Below, piece by piece: positions 43,284 through 52,664 of a stretch of 64,000 nucleotides of DNA. How positions within the stretch are numbered: the first letter of the stretch is position 1; the number at the start of each line of letters is the position of its first letter. Location of the stretch: the NCBI GenBank assembly GCA_016868315.1, contig VGHE01000001.1, forward strand, positions 124,001 through 188,000. The letters run 5' to 3'. The notes under the pieces were generated by a model. The model was not told the DNA's origin. It searched no databases and saw only the letters and a list, made by a program, of their open reading frames with translations. The DNA is from Betaproteobacteria bacterium. Lineage in GTDB: Bacteria; Bdellovibrionota_B; Oligoflexia; Silvanigrellales; Silvanigrellaceae. The translations under genes and the position numbers were made by a program.

Positions 43284-44494
43284 AGAGTCGATTTGTCATT
43301 CGATTTGTCGCTGGCCCTCTGCATGACAAATCCTTTGAATTGGGCGAAGGGGATCAGCGGATCCTCGGCAAAGGGGATACGGCTCAGGTGCGCCTCGATG
43401 AGGATGCTTTAGTGAGCCGGAGCCACGCGCGCTTGTCTCTTGAAAAAGGGTCGCTCTGGATTGAAGACCTAGGCAGCCGCAACGGCACTTTTATCAATGG
43501 CAAAAAGATTGAGAAGAAGACCTTGCTTCGGCCGGGCGACAAAGTCACGCTCGGGCAACTCAGTTGCTTCCAATGCTCACCCTGGAACGCACTTGAACCT
43601 TCTCGCTTTGCGAGCGTGGTTCTGACGCGAGTCACCAATGTTGCTGCGCGTATGAAGAGACGCCCCAAGGCTTCTATTTGGCCGCAGTTTTTGATGCTTC
43701 AATTTATAGTTTGTGTGGTCGTAGCTGCGGCATGGTGGGGCGGAAAGCAGCTGCGGTTGGGAGCTGCAAAATCACCCGTAGCAGAGAGTAGCCGCGAGGT
43801 CTCTGATCAAAGAGTGATGGAGAATCCGGTTCAAACTCCCCTGCGTACTGCGGTGCCCACGCCTGATGTGCCTCGAAATTTCATTTGGGATGAGATCGTT
43901 ACCATCTCCAGACGCTTTGGTGATACTCCGCCGTCGGCTATGGATTCTCAATTTCAAAAGTCGGTCGAAAGCTGGATAGAGCGCTTCACTAAAGGTGACG
44001 CTCATAAACGCATGTTCGAGCGGAAGGAAAAGTACTGGTCGACTATACAAGGCGCCCTTTCGGGAGAAGGTTTACCCGTCGAACTCGGTTACCTCGTGTG
44101 GATTGAATCAGAGTTTAATTTGGCTGCCTTGAGTCCGGTTGGGGCGCTCGGGCTATGGCAATTCATGCCCGGAACGGCGCGGGATTTTGGACTTCAGGTT
44201 GATTCGGCGCGGAAGCTGGATGAGCGCACCGATCCCGAGAAAAGCTCTCGTGCAGCAGCGCAGTATTTGTCGATGTTGCTCAAGCAATTCGGCACTGACC
44301 GATATTTGCTTGCGGTGGCTTCATATAACGCAGGTCAGAATAAAATTCGGCGCAAGGCAATTGCCGCGCAAATTCGTAGAGCACCCAAACCAGATTTCTG
44401 GGCATTGCGCGACCAATTGCCGCAGGAGACGGTCGATTACGTTCCGAAATTCCTTGCGGCGGTTATCATTAATCGCAATCCGGAACGCTGGTGA
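43280..44494 (+). CDS. FHA - TM - lytic transglycosylase fusion
   Basis: A 404-residue protein. The N-terminal FHA domain (about 25-100) is complete: GKGDTAQVRL, SRSHARLSL, GSRNGTFINGKKI. A membrane helix (about 134-152, LMLQFIVCVVVAAAWW) then leads to a Pro-rich linker and a family-1 SLT/MltD-like domain (about 240-400). Catalytic Glu lies in WIESEF, followed by GALGLWQFMPGTARDFGL and AVASYNAGQNKI. The FHA would face the cytoplasm and the SLT domain the periplasm, where it cleaves glycan strands. This arrangement suggests that phosphothreonine binding inside controls or positions wall cutting outside (inference). The 3' end overlaps the convergent methyltransferase gene by 26 bases. Confidence 0.88.
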   Translation: MKSRFVIRFVAGPLHDKSFELGEGDQRILGKGDTAQVRLDEDALVSRSHARLSLEKGSLWIEDLGSRNGTFINGKKIEKKTLLRPGDKVTLGQLSCFQCSPWNALEPSRFASVVLTRVTNVAARMKRRPKASIWPQFLMLQFIVCVVVAAAWWGGKQLRLGAAKSPVAESSREVSDQRVMENPVQTPLRTAVPTPDVPRNFIWDEIVTISRRFGDTPPSAMDSQFQKSVESWIERFTKGDAHKRMFERKEKYWSTIQGALSGEGLPVELGYLVWIESEFNLAALSPVGALGLWQFMPGTARDFGLQVDSARKLDERTDPEKSSRAAAQYLSMLLKQFGTDRYLLAVASYNAGQNKIRRKAIAAQIRRAPKPDFWALRDQLPQETVDYVPKFLAAVIINRNPERW

Positions 44495-45455
44495 GCTCCA
44501 CAGAAAAACAATCATTCTTCCAAGCCTTGAACTCAGACTTGCGATGACGCTCCTGGAGCGTGATTTCATTCACGCCTGCCTCACGACACACAAGCACTTT
44601 TGCATGCCCTTTATAGAATCGGGGGCGTCCAATCATGCGGCCAGAGGCGTCACTCGAAAGGTCATCACTGCGATCAGATTTTCGCTCAAGAAGAAGAAAA
44701 CTGACCGGCAAACTGCGCAAATCAATTTTTAGCTCCCTTGAGAAGTGCATCCAATCAGAGTCCTGGAAGATTTCCGAGGGCGGTGCTGCGAAAAAGTGGC
44801 ACCAATTGCGAGTGTCTCCAATAAGTCCACAACTGCTTTGGTGCGGGCAGGGAGCCCGAACATGAAACTCGGCTTGGAGGCTCTCTCGTATAGAAATCAG
44901 CCTGTGCGAGCAGAAAGGGGTGCCTGGTTCGACCCACAGGATTGTGTGAGCGCGTTTGATTGTTCTCAGGAGAGTGGTGAGCTGCAAATCTGTGAGCTCT
45001 GTGAGCACATGACTCAGCAAAACCAAATCGTTGTCCTGAATATCGAGATTTTGTGGGGAAGCCTGCAGAATAGGTGTGTTCGGTAGAATTTTTTTGAGCT
45101 TTTCTGCGGTGAATTTCTGAGCATGAAGCGAGCGATCTGAGACAAGGCAAGCAGAAGGTGCTTTGAGCTTAAAAGCTTCAGCGAGCATCTCGGAGGCAAC
45201 GCCTGAGCCACATCCCCAATCAATCCAGCGGCCATCCAACTCAGGGGGGTGCCAGCCCTTGGCTTGGAGCGATTCGAGAACAGCCTGCCATTTCCAAGAA
45301 ATTCTGCGTGCAAAGGTTGCGTCGTAAAGTGCCAATAGCACGGGATCAGACCAGTAATCCGCCACACCGGTCTGTTCGGGCGCATTCAAAAAAAGCTGCC
45401 TCAGCCTTTCAAGATCTTTGACTTCGATGCGAGTTTTTGGAACACCCGCTTTCAT
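44469..45455 (-). CDS. Rsm22-family methyltransferase-like protein
   Basis: A 328-residue protein with a SAM-binding motif WIDWGCGSGVASEML (near 80) and a later VEPGTPFCSHRLISIRESL. The block APCPHQSSCGLIGDTRNWCHFF, with three Cys and a His, marks the Rsm22 family. That family comprises small-ribosomal-subunit-associated methyltransferase-like proteins best known from mitochondria, where an iron-sulfur or zinc site is proposed. The bacterial function is unproven. The ATG at 45455 has AGGAGG four bases upstream. It is divergent from another methyltransferase gene, with 50 bases between starts. Confidence 0.8.
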   Translation of the reverse strand: MKAGVPKTRIEVKDLERLRQLFLNAPEQTGVADYWSDPVLLALYDATFARRISWKWQAVLESLQAKGWHPPELDGRWIDWGCGSGVASEMLAEAFKLKAPSACLVSDRSLHAQKFTAEKLKKILPNTPILQASPQNLDIQDNDLVLLSHVLTELTDLQLTTLLRTIKRAHTILWVEPGTPFCSHRLISIRESLQAEFHVRAPCPHQSSCGLIGDTRNWCHFFAAPPSEIFQDSDWMHFSRELKIDLRSLPVSFLLLERKSDRSDDLSSDASGRMIGRPRFYKGHAKVLVCREAGVNEITLQERHRKSEFKAWKNDCFSVELTSVPDCD

Positions 45456-45505
45456 TGAGCCTCCTGAGCTCCCGTTTGTTGCCGGCATACGTTTGGGAAA
45501 TCACA

Positions 45506-46465
45506 ATGACACATCTTACATTTAGGCAAAAGGCCGAGAAGCATTGGACTCCAGAGCGAATCCGCAAACTGACTGGGGGTAAGAGTTATCTGATTGATCC
45601 TCTCTCAGGTGCTGAATTATTGCGGTCGTTGGGACTTCTCAATGCTGATGCCAGCATGCCCGCCGATGCCGTCCGGAAATACGCGCAAATCAACCATATG
45701 GTTGCTCTGATGCAGCCACCCTTGAGCCAATTGTCTGAGCGTTTTCCGGTGCTGAGAATACTGGATTGTGGCTGTGGTAATTCGTATCTGACTTTTCTGC
45801 TCGCTTGGTGCTTTAAAAATGTTTGGAAGAAAAAGGTCGTCCTCACGGGCATCGATACGCGCGCAGATGTTATTGCCAAGTCCACTGCGCGGGCGCACGA
45901 ATTGGGTTTGGAGGACTATTTATCTTTCGAACAGATCTCTGTTCAGGATTATCAGAAACGCCGTGATGAAATTGCCGATCCGGAAGCTCGTAAGGCATCA
46001 CGAAATCACGTTATTGTTGGCCTCCATGCCTGCGATACGGCCACAGACGACGCCCTGGCGCTGGCCTTTTCTGAAAAATCCGATGCCATTGCCGTGGCTC
46101 CCTGCTGTCAGGCAGAGTTGGCTAACCGATGGCGCAAGCTCTCTGCTGAGCACTTCAAAAATGCCTTTTCCGTTCTGATTCAGTCACCCGAGCTGCGACG
46201 TGACTCCTGCAGCACCTTTACAGATGCTCTTCGGGTTTTGCTGATGCGAGGGCAGGGATACGAGGTGACAACCACGGAGTTTGTCCCATCGGCGCATACA
46301 CCCAAAAATCGTTTGATTCTCGCTCAGCGGCGCGGCAATTATTTTGAGCCTGCGTTGCACGAATATCTTCAGATGCGCACCGCACTGGGTGCTGGGATTG
46401 GTCTCGAGGCTCGGCTTTCAGGCGAAGCCTCGGAGATCTTGCAAAGGTTATCTGCTCTCGAGTGA
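45506..46465 (+). CDS. SAM-dependent methyltransferase (Methyltransf_32-like)
   Basis: A 319-residue protein. Motif I is ILDCGCGNSYLTFLLA (about 88-103), and a GIDTRADVI acidic strand end follows. Then come VGLHACDTATDDAL and IAVAPCCQAEL, which match the HAC and PCC patterns of the Methyltransf_32/METTL25-like group. The substrate is unknown; some relatives modify rRNA or ribosomal protein. The ATG at 45506 has only a weak GGGA site. It is divergent from the Rsm22-like gene and ends one base before the convergent msr gene. Confidence 0.8.
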   Translation: MTHLTFRQKAEKHWTPERIRKLTGGKSYLIDPLSGAELLRSLGLLNADASMPADAVRKYAQINHMVALMQPPLSQLSERFPVLRILDCGCGNSYLTFLLAWCFKNVWKKKVVLTGIDTRADVIAKSTARAHELGLEDYLSFEQISVQDYQKRRDEIADPEARKASRNHVIVGLHACDTATDDALALAFSEKSDAIAVAPCCQAELANRWRKLSAEHFKNAFSVLIQSPELRRDSCSTFTDALRVLLMRGQGYEVTTTEFVPSAHTPKNRLILAQRRGNYFEPALHEYLQMRTALGAGIGLEARLSGEASEILQRLSALE

Positions 46466-46466
46466 A

Positions 46467-47324
46467 TCAGAATATTTTGCGATAGATATGGCAGTAGGGC
46501 GTTTTCGCCTGATGGAAATAATATTTCTGATGATAGTCTTCAGCACTCCAGAAGTGAGCGGTCGGACGTATTTGTGTTGCAACCTTATGACCTTTCTGGC
46601 GCAGGGTTGCGATGACCTTTTCGACTGTTGCGCGCTCTTCGTCGTTGACCACAAAAATCGCAGACAGATATTGAGGGCCAATGTCTGGGCCTTGACCATC
46701 GGTTTGGCTGAAATCATGTGTTTCAAAGAACAGCTGACACAATTTCTCGTAGCTGACCTGCGCGGGATTGTAGACGATCTCGCAGCACTCTAAGTGACCT
46801 GTGGTGCCCGCACACACGGCCTTATAAGATGGATTATCCAGGTGTCCGCCTGCAAACCCAACGCGTGTGGCGAGCACGCCCTGGCAGCGCGCAAAATGAT
46901 ATTCAGTGCCCCAGAAACACCCCGATGCAAAAAGAGCGACAGCTTTAGGTTGGCTCTCGGTTGGTTTAAAGGTCAGGCTGATGGAGTTCACACAGTGGCG
47001 AATATTTTTTGGAGTGAAACCTTCTCCGGCGAACACGTGACCTAGGTGACCAGAGCAGGTCGCACACACGATTTCTATGCGCCGTCCGTCGGGATCGGGA
47101 ATTCTTTTGACACGTCCGGGGATTTCATCATCGAAACTAGGCCATCCGCAGTGAGAGGGAAATTTGTCTTCGGAGCGGTAAAGGGCAGAATCACATCGTT
47201 TGCAGTGGTAGTGTCCGGGTGAGTCAGTGCTGCAATACTCTCCCGAAAAAGGTTTTTCTGTGCCTTTTTTCTCGATAACCCACTCTTCAAAAGTGGACAA
47301 CTCACGGAATTTTGAAGTGTTCAT
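46467..47324 (-). CDS. Methionine sulfoxide reductase MsrB-MsrA fusion
   Basis: A 285-residue bifunctional enzyme that reduces both stereoisomers of methionine sulfoxide. The N-terminal MsrB domain (about 1-125) has the zinc cysteines (CKRC and CATC) and the catalytic Cys in RHCVNS. The C-terminal MsrA domain (about 127-285) has catalytic Cys in GCFWGTE and the QYLSAIF motif. The B-A order is the reverse of several well-known fusions such as Neisseria PilB. There is no signal peptide, so it is cytosolic. The start codon overlaps the stop of the upstream cyclase gene (TAATG) and there is no separate ribosome site, so translation is probably coupled. Confidence 0.95.
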   Translation of the reverse strand: MNTSKFRELSTFEEWVIEKKGTEKPFSGEYCSTDSPGHYHCKRCDSALYRSEDKFPSHCGWPSFDDEIPGRVKRIPDPDGRRIEIVCATCSGHLGHVFAGEGFTPKNIRHCVNSISLTFKPTESQPKAVALFASGCFWGTEYHFARCQGVLATRVGFAGGHLDNPSYKAVCAGTTGHLECCEIVYNPAQVSYEKLCQLFFETHDFSQTDGQGPDIGPQYLSAIFVVNDEERATVEKVIATLRQKGHKVATQIRPTAHFWSAEDYHQKYYFHQAKTPYCHIYRKIF

Positions 47325-49822
47325 TAGGATGCTCGCTGCAGATCGTTTTTGTTTTCGCCGGGCACCTTGACCTCGTAAAGAGTAACCATAGCGCTCCGGC
47401 CTTTGACGCGCACGGAGTCGAGCATGTTGACGCTAAACTCCTTGCTTTCAGCAGAAGACATATGCTGCAAAGTATCCTCGCTGACAATGATCTTCGCTGC
47501 ATATTTTTTGGTGAGGCTCTCGAGGCGCGAGGCCAAGTTAACTGAGTCTGACATCACGGTGCTCGACAGGCGCTCGGCATATCCAACAATTCCTAAAACC
47601 ATGGGACCATAGTGAATTCCAGTTCCAACCGCGACTTCTTGGTTGATGAGGCCTAGCCACCGGTCGTTGAAAGTGCGGAGTGCAATTTGAATGTCAATCG
47701 CACAGCGCACGGCATGCACCGGGGATTCCGGAAACAAGGCCATAATGGCGTCGCCAATGTACTTGTCGATGAATCCGCCGTGATGCTTTATGACGGGTGC
47801 GATTTGGGTCAAGAAACTGTTGATGAACTCGAAGTTTTGCGAGGGAGTCATTCCCTCAGAGATTTGAGTGAAGTTGCGTATGTCGGTGAACATCACAGCC
47901 ATGCGCAATTCAATGTGGTCGCCGAGGTTGAAGTCAATCAGGCTCTTCGACTTCAGAAGACGCAGGAAGTCATGAGGCACGAAGCGCAAAGAAGCCTGAT
48001 GCATTTTTTCAAGGTCAGAAGCAGATTCTTGCTTTTCAAGATTTACGGCCAAGGCGCTGGCCATGGTCGACAAAATGTAATCTTCTTCCTCACTCAGGTT
48101 TTCCTGCTCGACTCCCTCAAAGCGCAACAATCCTTTATATGAGGTTGTTCCATGGAGTGGAATATAAAGAGTGTTGTGCGCAAGTGTGATGTGGCTTTGA
48201 ATCTGATTCGTATCCCAATGATTGCTCTCGATGTATTCGACGTTTGCATTGGTTGTTGAGGGCAGCGTTTCGCGGATTCCTTTGACGATGGCATCGACCG
48301 ACTCGATAGGTGTCACAGTGCGCTGCAGGCTGAGTATTCCGGAGAAGAGAGATTCAAGTCGTGCCTTCATGCTCTTGCCGTACTTCATTGTTGAAGTGGT
48401 GCGCACGCCCAAGAAGAATGCGATGAGGGCAGTTTGGCTTGGCAAAAAAAGCAGGTCTTCCCACTTAAGTGTCTTCATGGTTGGGTTGACGAGCTCTCTG
48501 AAATTAGACATGCCGAAAATGAGCAGTGGTAGTGCAGCAAAACCAATACGAACAAAGTAGCTTTGCGTTCCAAAATCATCGTGTGCTTGAGTAAAGCTTG
48601 AGTATTGAGTTGATGTGTTTCCTTCAAACCGACTTTGTCGTTTGAGAAAGCCTATCCCCATCAAAGCAAGGCCGAGAGTCGCAGCAATGGCATCACGGAA
48701 ATAGTGCGACTTTACGAGAAACGCCTGAGGCGATTGTTTTGAAATGGCAAAGGAGGCAAGAAAAATGATAGCCGCAAACGTGGAAACTAGAATTGAAGCC
48801 TGAATGCTCCAGGCAGTTCCCGAACTAACACTGTATGCATAACGCAGTAACAAAGTCAGAACCACTCCCTCAAGGAGCACACAAACGATGCTCAGCAGAG
48901 ATAAAGTAGCACCGGGAATGAGATGTGCCTGCTGAAGGCCAATCACGCAAAGTGCATAGAGAAACATGGCTACCGAATAATCAGCAAGAGTGTTGAGAAT
49001 CGTTTCGTTTTTGAAAACAAAGCGAAAAGCAATCACGAAGATCGGCATAAGAAGCGCAATCAGATTCCACAAAACCACAGAAGAATGGGTCAGATTGTCG
49101 AGAGACATAACTTCATGGAGATACTGATTCTCGACCAGCAGAAACGGCCAACGTGATGGTCCCATTTCGCCCGTTGGACCAATTGTTATGTAATAGTCTA
49201 GCCGCCCATCTTCGGGCATCTGTTTGACCTCTGAGGTCGATGTTTGGGTAAAGCAGGCGAGCTTGTCTGTAGCCACGCGTAGGTCAAAGTCTTCGCCACC
49301 GGGTGTTTTGGAGACGCATTCAAAGCTGCCCAACTGAACCCTGAGCGCCTGCAGCGAAGCTTCACCACCCAGCGCATCGGAGGTGCGCTGAGAGAGCCAG
49401 AGTTTCTCGTGTTCGGAGAGAATGTAGGAGAGGTGCAGATGGGTTGGTCGCTCACTCATTTGGTTCAGTTTTGTCTTGAGATCAGTACTCAAGGGCAAGC
49501 TGACTTTCAATTTGCGCTCAGTTTTCCCGGGTGCACTCTCAAGGCCGAGAGTCTTGCAGCGATTGAAATCAGAGTAATAGCTGGGACAGTTGTAGGCACG
49601 CAGAGTCCACTCGCGCAGGGGAACTGCCCTTTTTTGCGTAACTAAGGTGTTGAGGCGTTCGCCCGCATCAAAATAACGCGCAACCGTACCAAAGGTTCCG
49701 GCCAGGCATAACATTCCAATCAGCCACAAAATCCCCAGCACCCTGTTTTGAGAGCGTTTGGGTAGCTCTTCCTGAACTTCATAGTCAGGGTGCATCGATT
49801 GTGGGAGATCGCCCAGTTCCAT
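47324..49822 (-). CDS. Seven-TM class III adenylate/guanylate cyclase
   Basis: An 832-residue membrane cyclase. One membrane helix (about 28-48) is followed by an extracytoplasmic domain of about 200 residues, about seven membrane helices (255-480), a GAF-like region (about 490-630) and a catalytic domain (about 640-815). Both metal-binding Asp are present (FTDIRNF and IGDAIMALF), as are the SDSVNLASRLE residues for adenine and the transition state. The layout resembles the 7TMR-DISM sensor plus cyclase class. It probably makes cAMP in response to an external signal. A start at 49795 is possible. It is translationally linked to msrBA downstream. Confidence 0.88.
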   Translation of the reverse strand: MELGDLPQSMHPDYEVQEELPKRSQNRVLGILWLIGMLCLAGTFGTVARYFDAGERLNTLVTQKRAVPLREWTLRAYNCPSYYSDFNRCKTLGLESAPGKTERKLKVSLPLSTDLKTKLNQMSERPTHLHLSYILSEHEKLWLSQRTSDALGGEASLQALRVQLGSFECVSKTPGGEDFDLRVATDKLACFTQTSTSEVKQMPEDGRLDYYITIGPTGEMGPSRWPFLLVENQYLHEVMSLDNLTHSSVVLWNLIALLMPIFVIAFRFVFKNETILNTLADYSVAMFLYALCVIGLQQAHLIPGATLSLLSIVCVLLEGVVLTLLLRYAYSVSSGTAWSIQASILVSTFAAIIFLASFAISKQSPQAFLVKSHYFRDAIAATLGLALMGIGFLKRQSRFEGNTSTQYSSFTQAHDDFGTQSYFVRIGFAALPLLIFGMSNFRELVNPTMKTLKWEDLLFLPSQTALIAFFLGVRTTSTMKYGKSMKARLESLFSGILSLQRTVTPIESVDAIVKGIRETLPSTTNANVEYIESNHWDTNQIQSHITLAHNTLYIPLHGTTSYKGLLRFEGVEQENLSEEEDYILSTMASALAVNLEKQESASDLEKMHQASLRFVPHDFLRLLKSKSLIDFNLGDHIELRMAVMFTDIRNFTQISEGMTPSQNFEFINSFLTQIAPVIKHHGGFIDKYIGDAIMALFPESPVHAVRCAIDIQIALRTFNDRWLGLINQEVAVGTGIHYGPMVLGIVGYAERLSSTVMSDSVNLASRLESLTKKYAAKIIVSEDTLQHMSSAESKEFSVNMLDSVRVKGRSAMVTLYEVKVPGENKNDLQRAS

Positions 49823-49870
49823 CCTTGGAATGCCTCAGCGGTGTCGAGAAGAAACCTCTATCCGCTGGGC

Positions 49871-52606
49871 TTATCGACAGGCACCCGCACCTTTGGTCGG
49901 TACATCTTGCCCACCGGTGCTGGGAATGACAGCTAATCCGCCTGAGACGGGCACATCATTGACGGCACTCACCATGAAAGCCGGGAAAAGCCCGAACAGG
50001 CTAATGGTTGTGCCGCTGTCTCCAGGTCCCAGGGCGTACATTCCCGAATCTCCATCGAAGCCGTCGTTCGGATAGGCTCGGCCACCAAGTTGCTCTTTGT
50101 AGCGTTGAGGATACCAGCGGGGAATTGCGGTCAAAATATTTAAATGAGCAGAGAGGCTGGGAAGAGCATCTGCGAAGACTTTGGGCGTTGGCTTTTCCGC
50201 TGCCATCCCCTGACTCACTAGAGAGCTGAAGAATTGGGAGTCCGGATCAAAGAGCGCAAGTCTTCCCATGGGTGCAAACTCATTTGCAAATCGACCCTTA
50301 TAGTATTTGAGGAAATCACGGTGAACGAGGTTAATCTCGCAAAAGGAATGAATAGCAGCCCCTCGCACAAGCGACTGTTTGTAACAGTATGCAACTTCCA
50401 CATGACCCTCGGCCAAAAGATAGGCATTAATTTCGTGTTGATATGTTTTTTCCTCAAGAGTCTTACGCGGGAGAATGAACTGTTGCAGAGATACGCTGAT
50501 GGGTCGACCAGTTTCAATCAGCTCTTTGTTAGAGAGACTCAGCTGGTTTGCTGCCGGCAAACTGTCTGAGGCAATGAAACTGATTCGTGTATCTCGCAGA
50601 AACTGGTGTAAGCCTGGTACTGTGTTCCAATCGCTAAATAAGATTTGGCTAGGCGCATTGATGCAGCGGGTCATGAGGTAGCGTGCAGCAAAATTCCGGT
50701 AGTATCGGAACGCGTCTGAGCGCGTAAAGCCCGCATTAGTGAGTCCTTGGCCTTCTCTGCTTAGATTGTTGTAAACATGACTCACATCAACTTCACCGTC
50801 AGGGAGTGTGCCTTCGGGGCTTCGCTGAACCAAAGAACACTTGAGGTCAAGTTCTGTTCCCACCGAAGTCACTTTCAAACCACTGTAGAATCTGGTTGAC
50901 TCTGGGTATTTTGCATCGAGTTCGTCGAGGATTTTCTGAGTTCGATTGAAAACACTTCTTTCATTTTGAGACAACATCTCGTAGAGCTCACCCTTCGTGA
51001 CATCGCGCAATTGAGCAATGGGCAGAAAAAGGCTCATTTTGTGATTCTCTCGATGCTTTTCTAAATTCATGATGGTGGTAGACATCGCCAAGCGAATGCT
51101 TGCTAAAACATTGAGGTGAACTTTGGCGGCATAAATGCGGTATGCTTCGCCCGCAGGCGGACAAGCGCCAATCCTCGAATCGATTTCCAAAATCGCGCTT
51201 ACGTTTTTGTTGGTCATCAAGCCATCTTTACAGAATGAATTTTCTGGGTTGTGGTCGTGATGGTAATCGAACCCTTTGAGTATGCATTCTTTCTCTTTGA
51301 GCAGAGCATTCAGTGACTTTGATATTACCAAAGACGCGAAGGGGTTACTGAAAGTGCCTTTTGCTAAATTCGGAAATAGCCTTCGGGATGCATCTTCCAC
51401 ATTGGCGATGTGATTTGCCTTGAAACTGAACTGGGAAAGTCGTTTTGATGACTGGGCGGAAATTGGCGCTGTCACCATTAAGCCTGGATACTGCTCGAGC
51501 CAAGGGGTGCATGTCGGATTAAGTTTGAGAGTATTTTGCACGAATGTCGATTTCTCGGCGTCGGGAAGAAGAATTTCAGGAACGAAAGCTCCAATTTCCG
51601 TTGCTGAGTTCGAAAAAATTCCTCGCATTTTCGCTTGCAATGCATTCGCGTCAAAGGTTTGTTTAACGTGAATTTCTTCAGTAATTGCCTTCTGTTCAGC
51701 TGAGAGTGGTTGAGTGAACTTCACTGGAACGACAACGAAGTCGGTTTGTGAAATACAGGTTTTGTTACGTCCGCTGTTGAGAAGTGCGCGCCGATAAGAA
51801 TCTTTCATGTGCTCCGAATTCTCGAAGAAATCTTTGAAAGACGGAGCATCGGTGACTGCTCTCCGATCAGATATGCCGGCAGCGTCGATTCTCTGTAAGA
51901 GTTTTTCCTGCGCTCCACAAACATCTAAACCAAGCTCGTCAAGAATCACAGATGACTTGCTGAATTCACGACCAACCACACTGCGGTACGTGTCAGACGC
52001 CAAAGCATCAATTTTTTGAAATAAATGAGTGTATATCTCTTGATGACTAATCCTGTATTCGAACTCAACAGGTTTGCCGTTGCTGTCGAATACAATAAGC
52101 TTCTGCGGCGAGGTCAGCAGCGATTTGTAGAGATGATAACGGTTGAGTGGATTGCTGAGAATGGATTTGACTGGTTCCACGCCAATGCTTGGGTTGTTTT
52201 CCACCTGTGATTTAACACGAGGATCCCAAATTCGAAAAAAGCAGTGGTTCGAAGAATGTAACTCCATAGATTCTTTGTTATTTTCAATCGAAAAGCTGAT
52301 GTTGCTGAAGTCGAGTGGCTGTGAAAAACTGCCATCAGCATTCTTTGGAAGAACATTTAGTTTGTGTAAAAGCCTTGCATTGCAGCGTGATTCAATGGTT
52401 ATTTTGCTTGAGGTTGCTTTGAAAAGCAGTATCGCTGCGGAAGGATCACGTTCCTCCCAGGGTTTAAGCTGCGATTGGGTCTCGCTGCTGTTGGCCTGAT
52501 ACACCGCATTGGTCTTGGCACAGTTACGTTGGGTCGGCCGCGACGAACCGCAGGCAACCACAAATATCATGCTTCCCAGCAGCAGACTTGTTTTGCGAAA
52601 CAACAT
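49871..52606 (-). CDS. Very large lipoprotein of unknown function
   Basis: A 911-residue protein. A signal peptide with lipobox FVVAC (Cys 19) is followed by a long mixed helix-strand region with scattered cysteines and no repeated unit that I can see. Nothing in it matches a family I know. There are many paired Asn/Ser/Lys segments and a C-terminus GGQDVPTKGAGACR. The ATG at 52606 is chosen for the lipobox position; the frame is open 32 codons farther, into the YihY gene. The gene is 48 bases upstream of the cyclase and 58 bases downstream of the YihY-type gene, same strand. Confidence 0.65.
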   Translation of the reverse strand: MLFRKTSLLLGSMIFVVACGSSRPTQRNCAKTNAVYQANSSETQSQLKPWEERDPSAAILLFKATSSKITIESRCNARLLHKLNVLPKNADGSFSQPLDFSNISFSIENNKESMELHSSNHCFFRIWDPRVKSQVENNPSIGVEPVKSILSNPLNRYHLYKSLLTSPQKLIVFDSNGKPVEFEYRISHQEIYTHLFQKIDALASDTYRSVVGREFSKSSVILDELGLDVCGAQEKLLQRIDAAGISDRRAVTDAPSFKDFFENSEHMKDSYRRALLNSGRNKTCISQTDFVVVPVKFTQPLSAEQKAITEEIHVKQTFDANALQAKMRGIFSNSATEIGAFVPEILLPDAEKSTFVQNTLKLNPTCTPWLEQYPGLMVTAPISAQSSKRLSQFSFKANHIANVEDASRRLFPNLAKGTFSNPFASLVISKSLNALLKEKECILKGFDYHHDHNPENSFCKDGLMTNKNVSAILEIDSRIGACPPAGEAYRIYAAKVHLNVLASIRLAMSTTIMNLEKHRENHKMSLFLPIAQLRDVTKGELYEMLSQNERSVFNRTQKILDELDAKYPESTRFYSGLKVTSVGTELDLKCSLVQRSPEGTLPDGEVDVSHVYNNLSREGQGLTNAGFTRSDAFRYYRNFAARYLMTRCINAPSQILFSDWNTVPGLHQFLRDTRISFIASDSLPAANQLSLSNKELIETGRPISVSLQQFILPRKTLEEKTYQHEINAYLLAEGHVEVAYCYKQSLVRGAAIHSFCEINLVHRDFLKYYKGRFANEFAPMGRLALFDPDSQFFSSLVSQGMAAEKPTPKVFADALPSLSAHLNILTAIPRWYPQRYKEQLGGRAYPNDGFDGDSGMYALGPGDSGTTISLFGLFPAFMVSAVNDVPVSGGLAVIPSTGGQDVPTKGAGACR

Positions 52607-52664
52607 ACACCGCACCCCACGGCTCAACGTGAGGTCTATCGGAGCTCGGAGTCTCAACCTTGAC

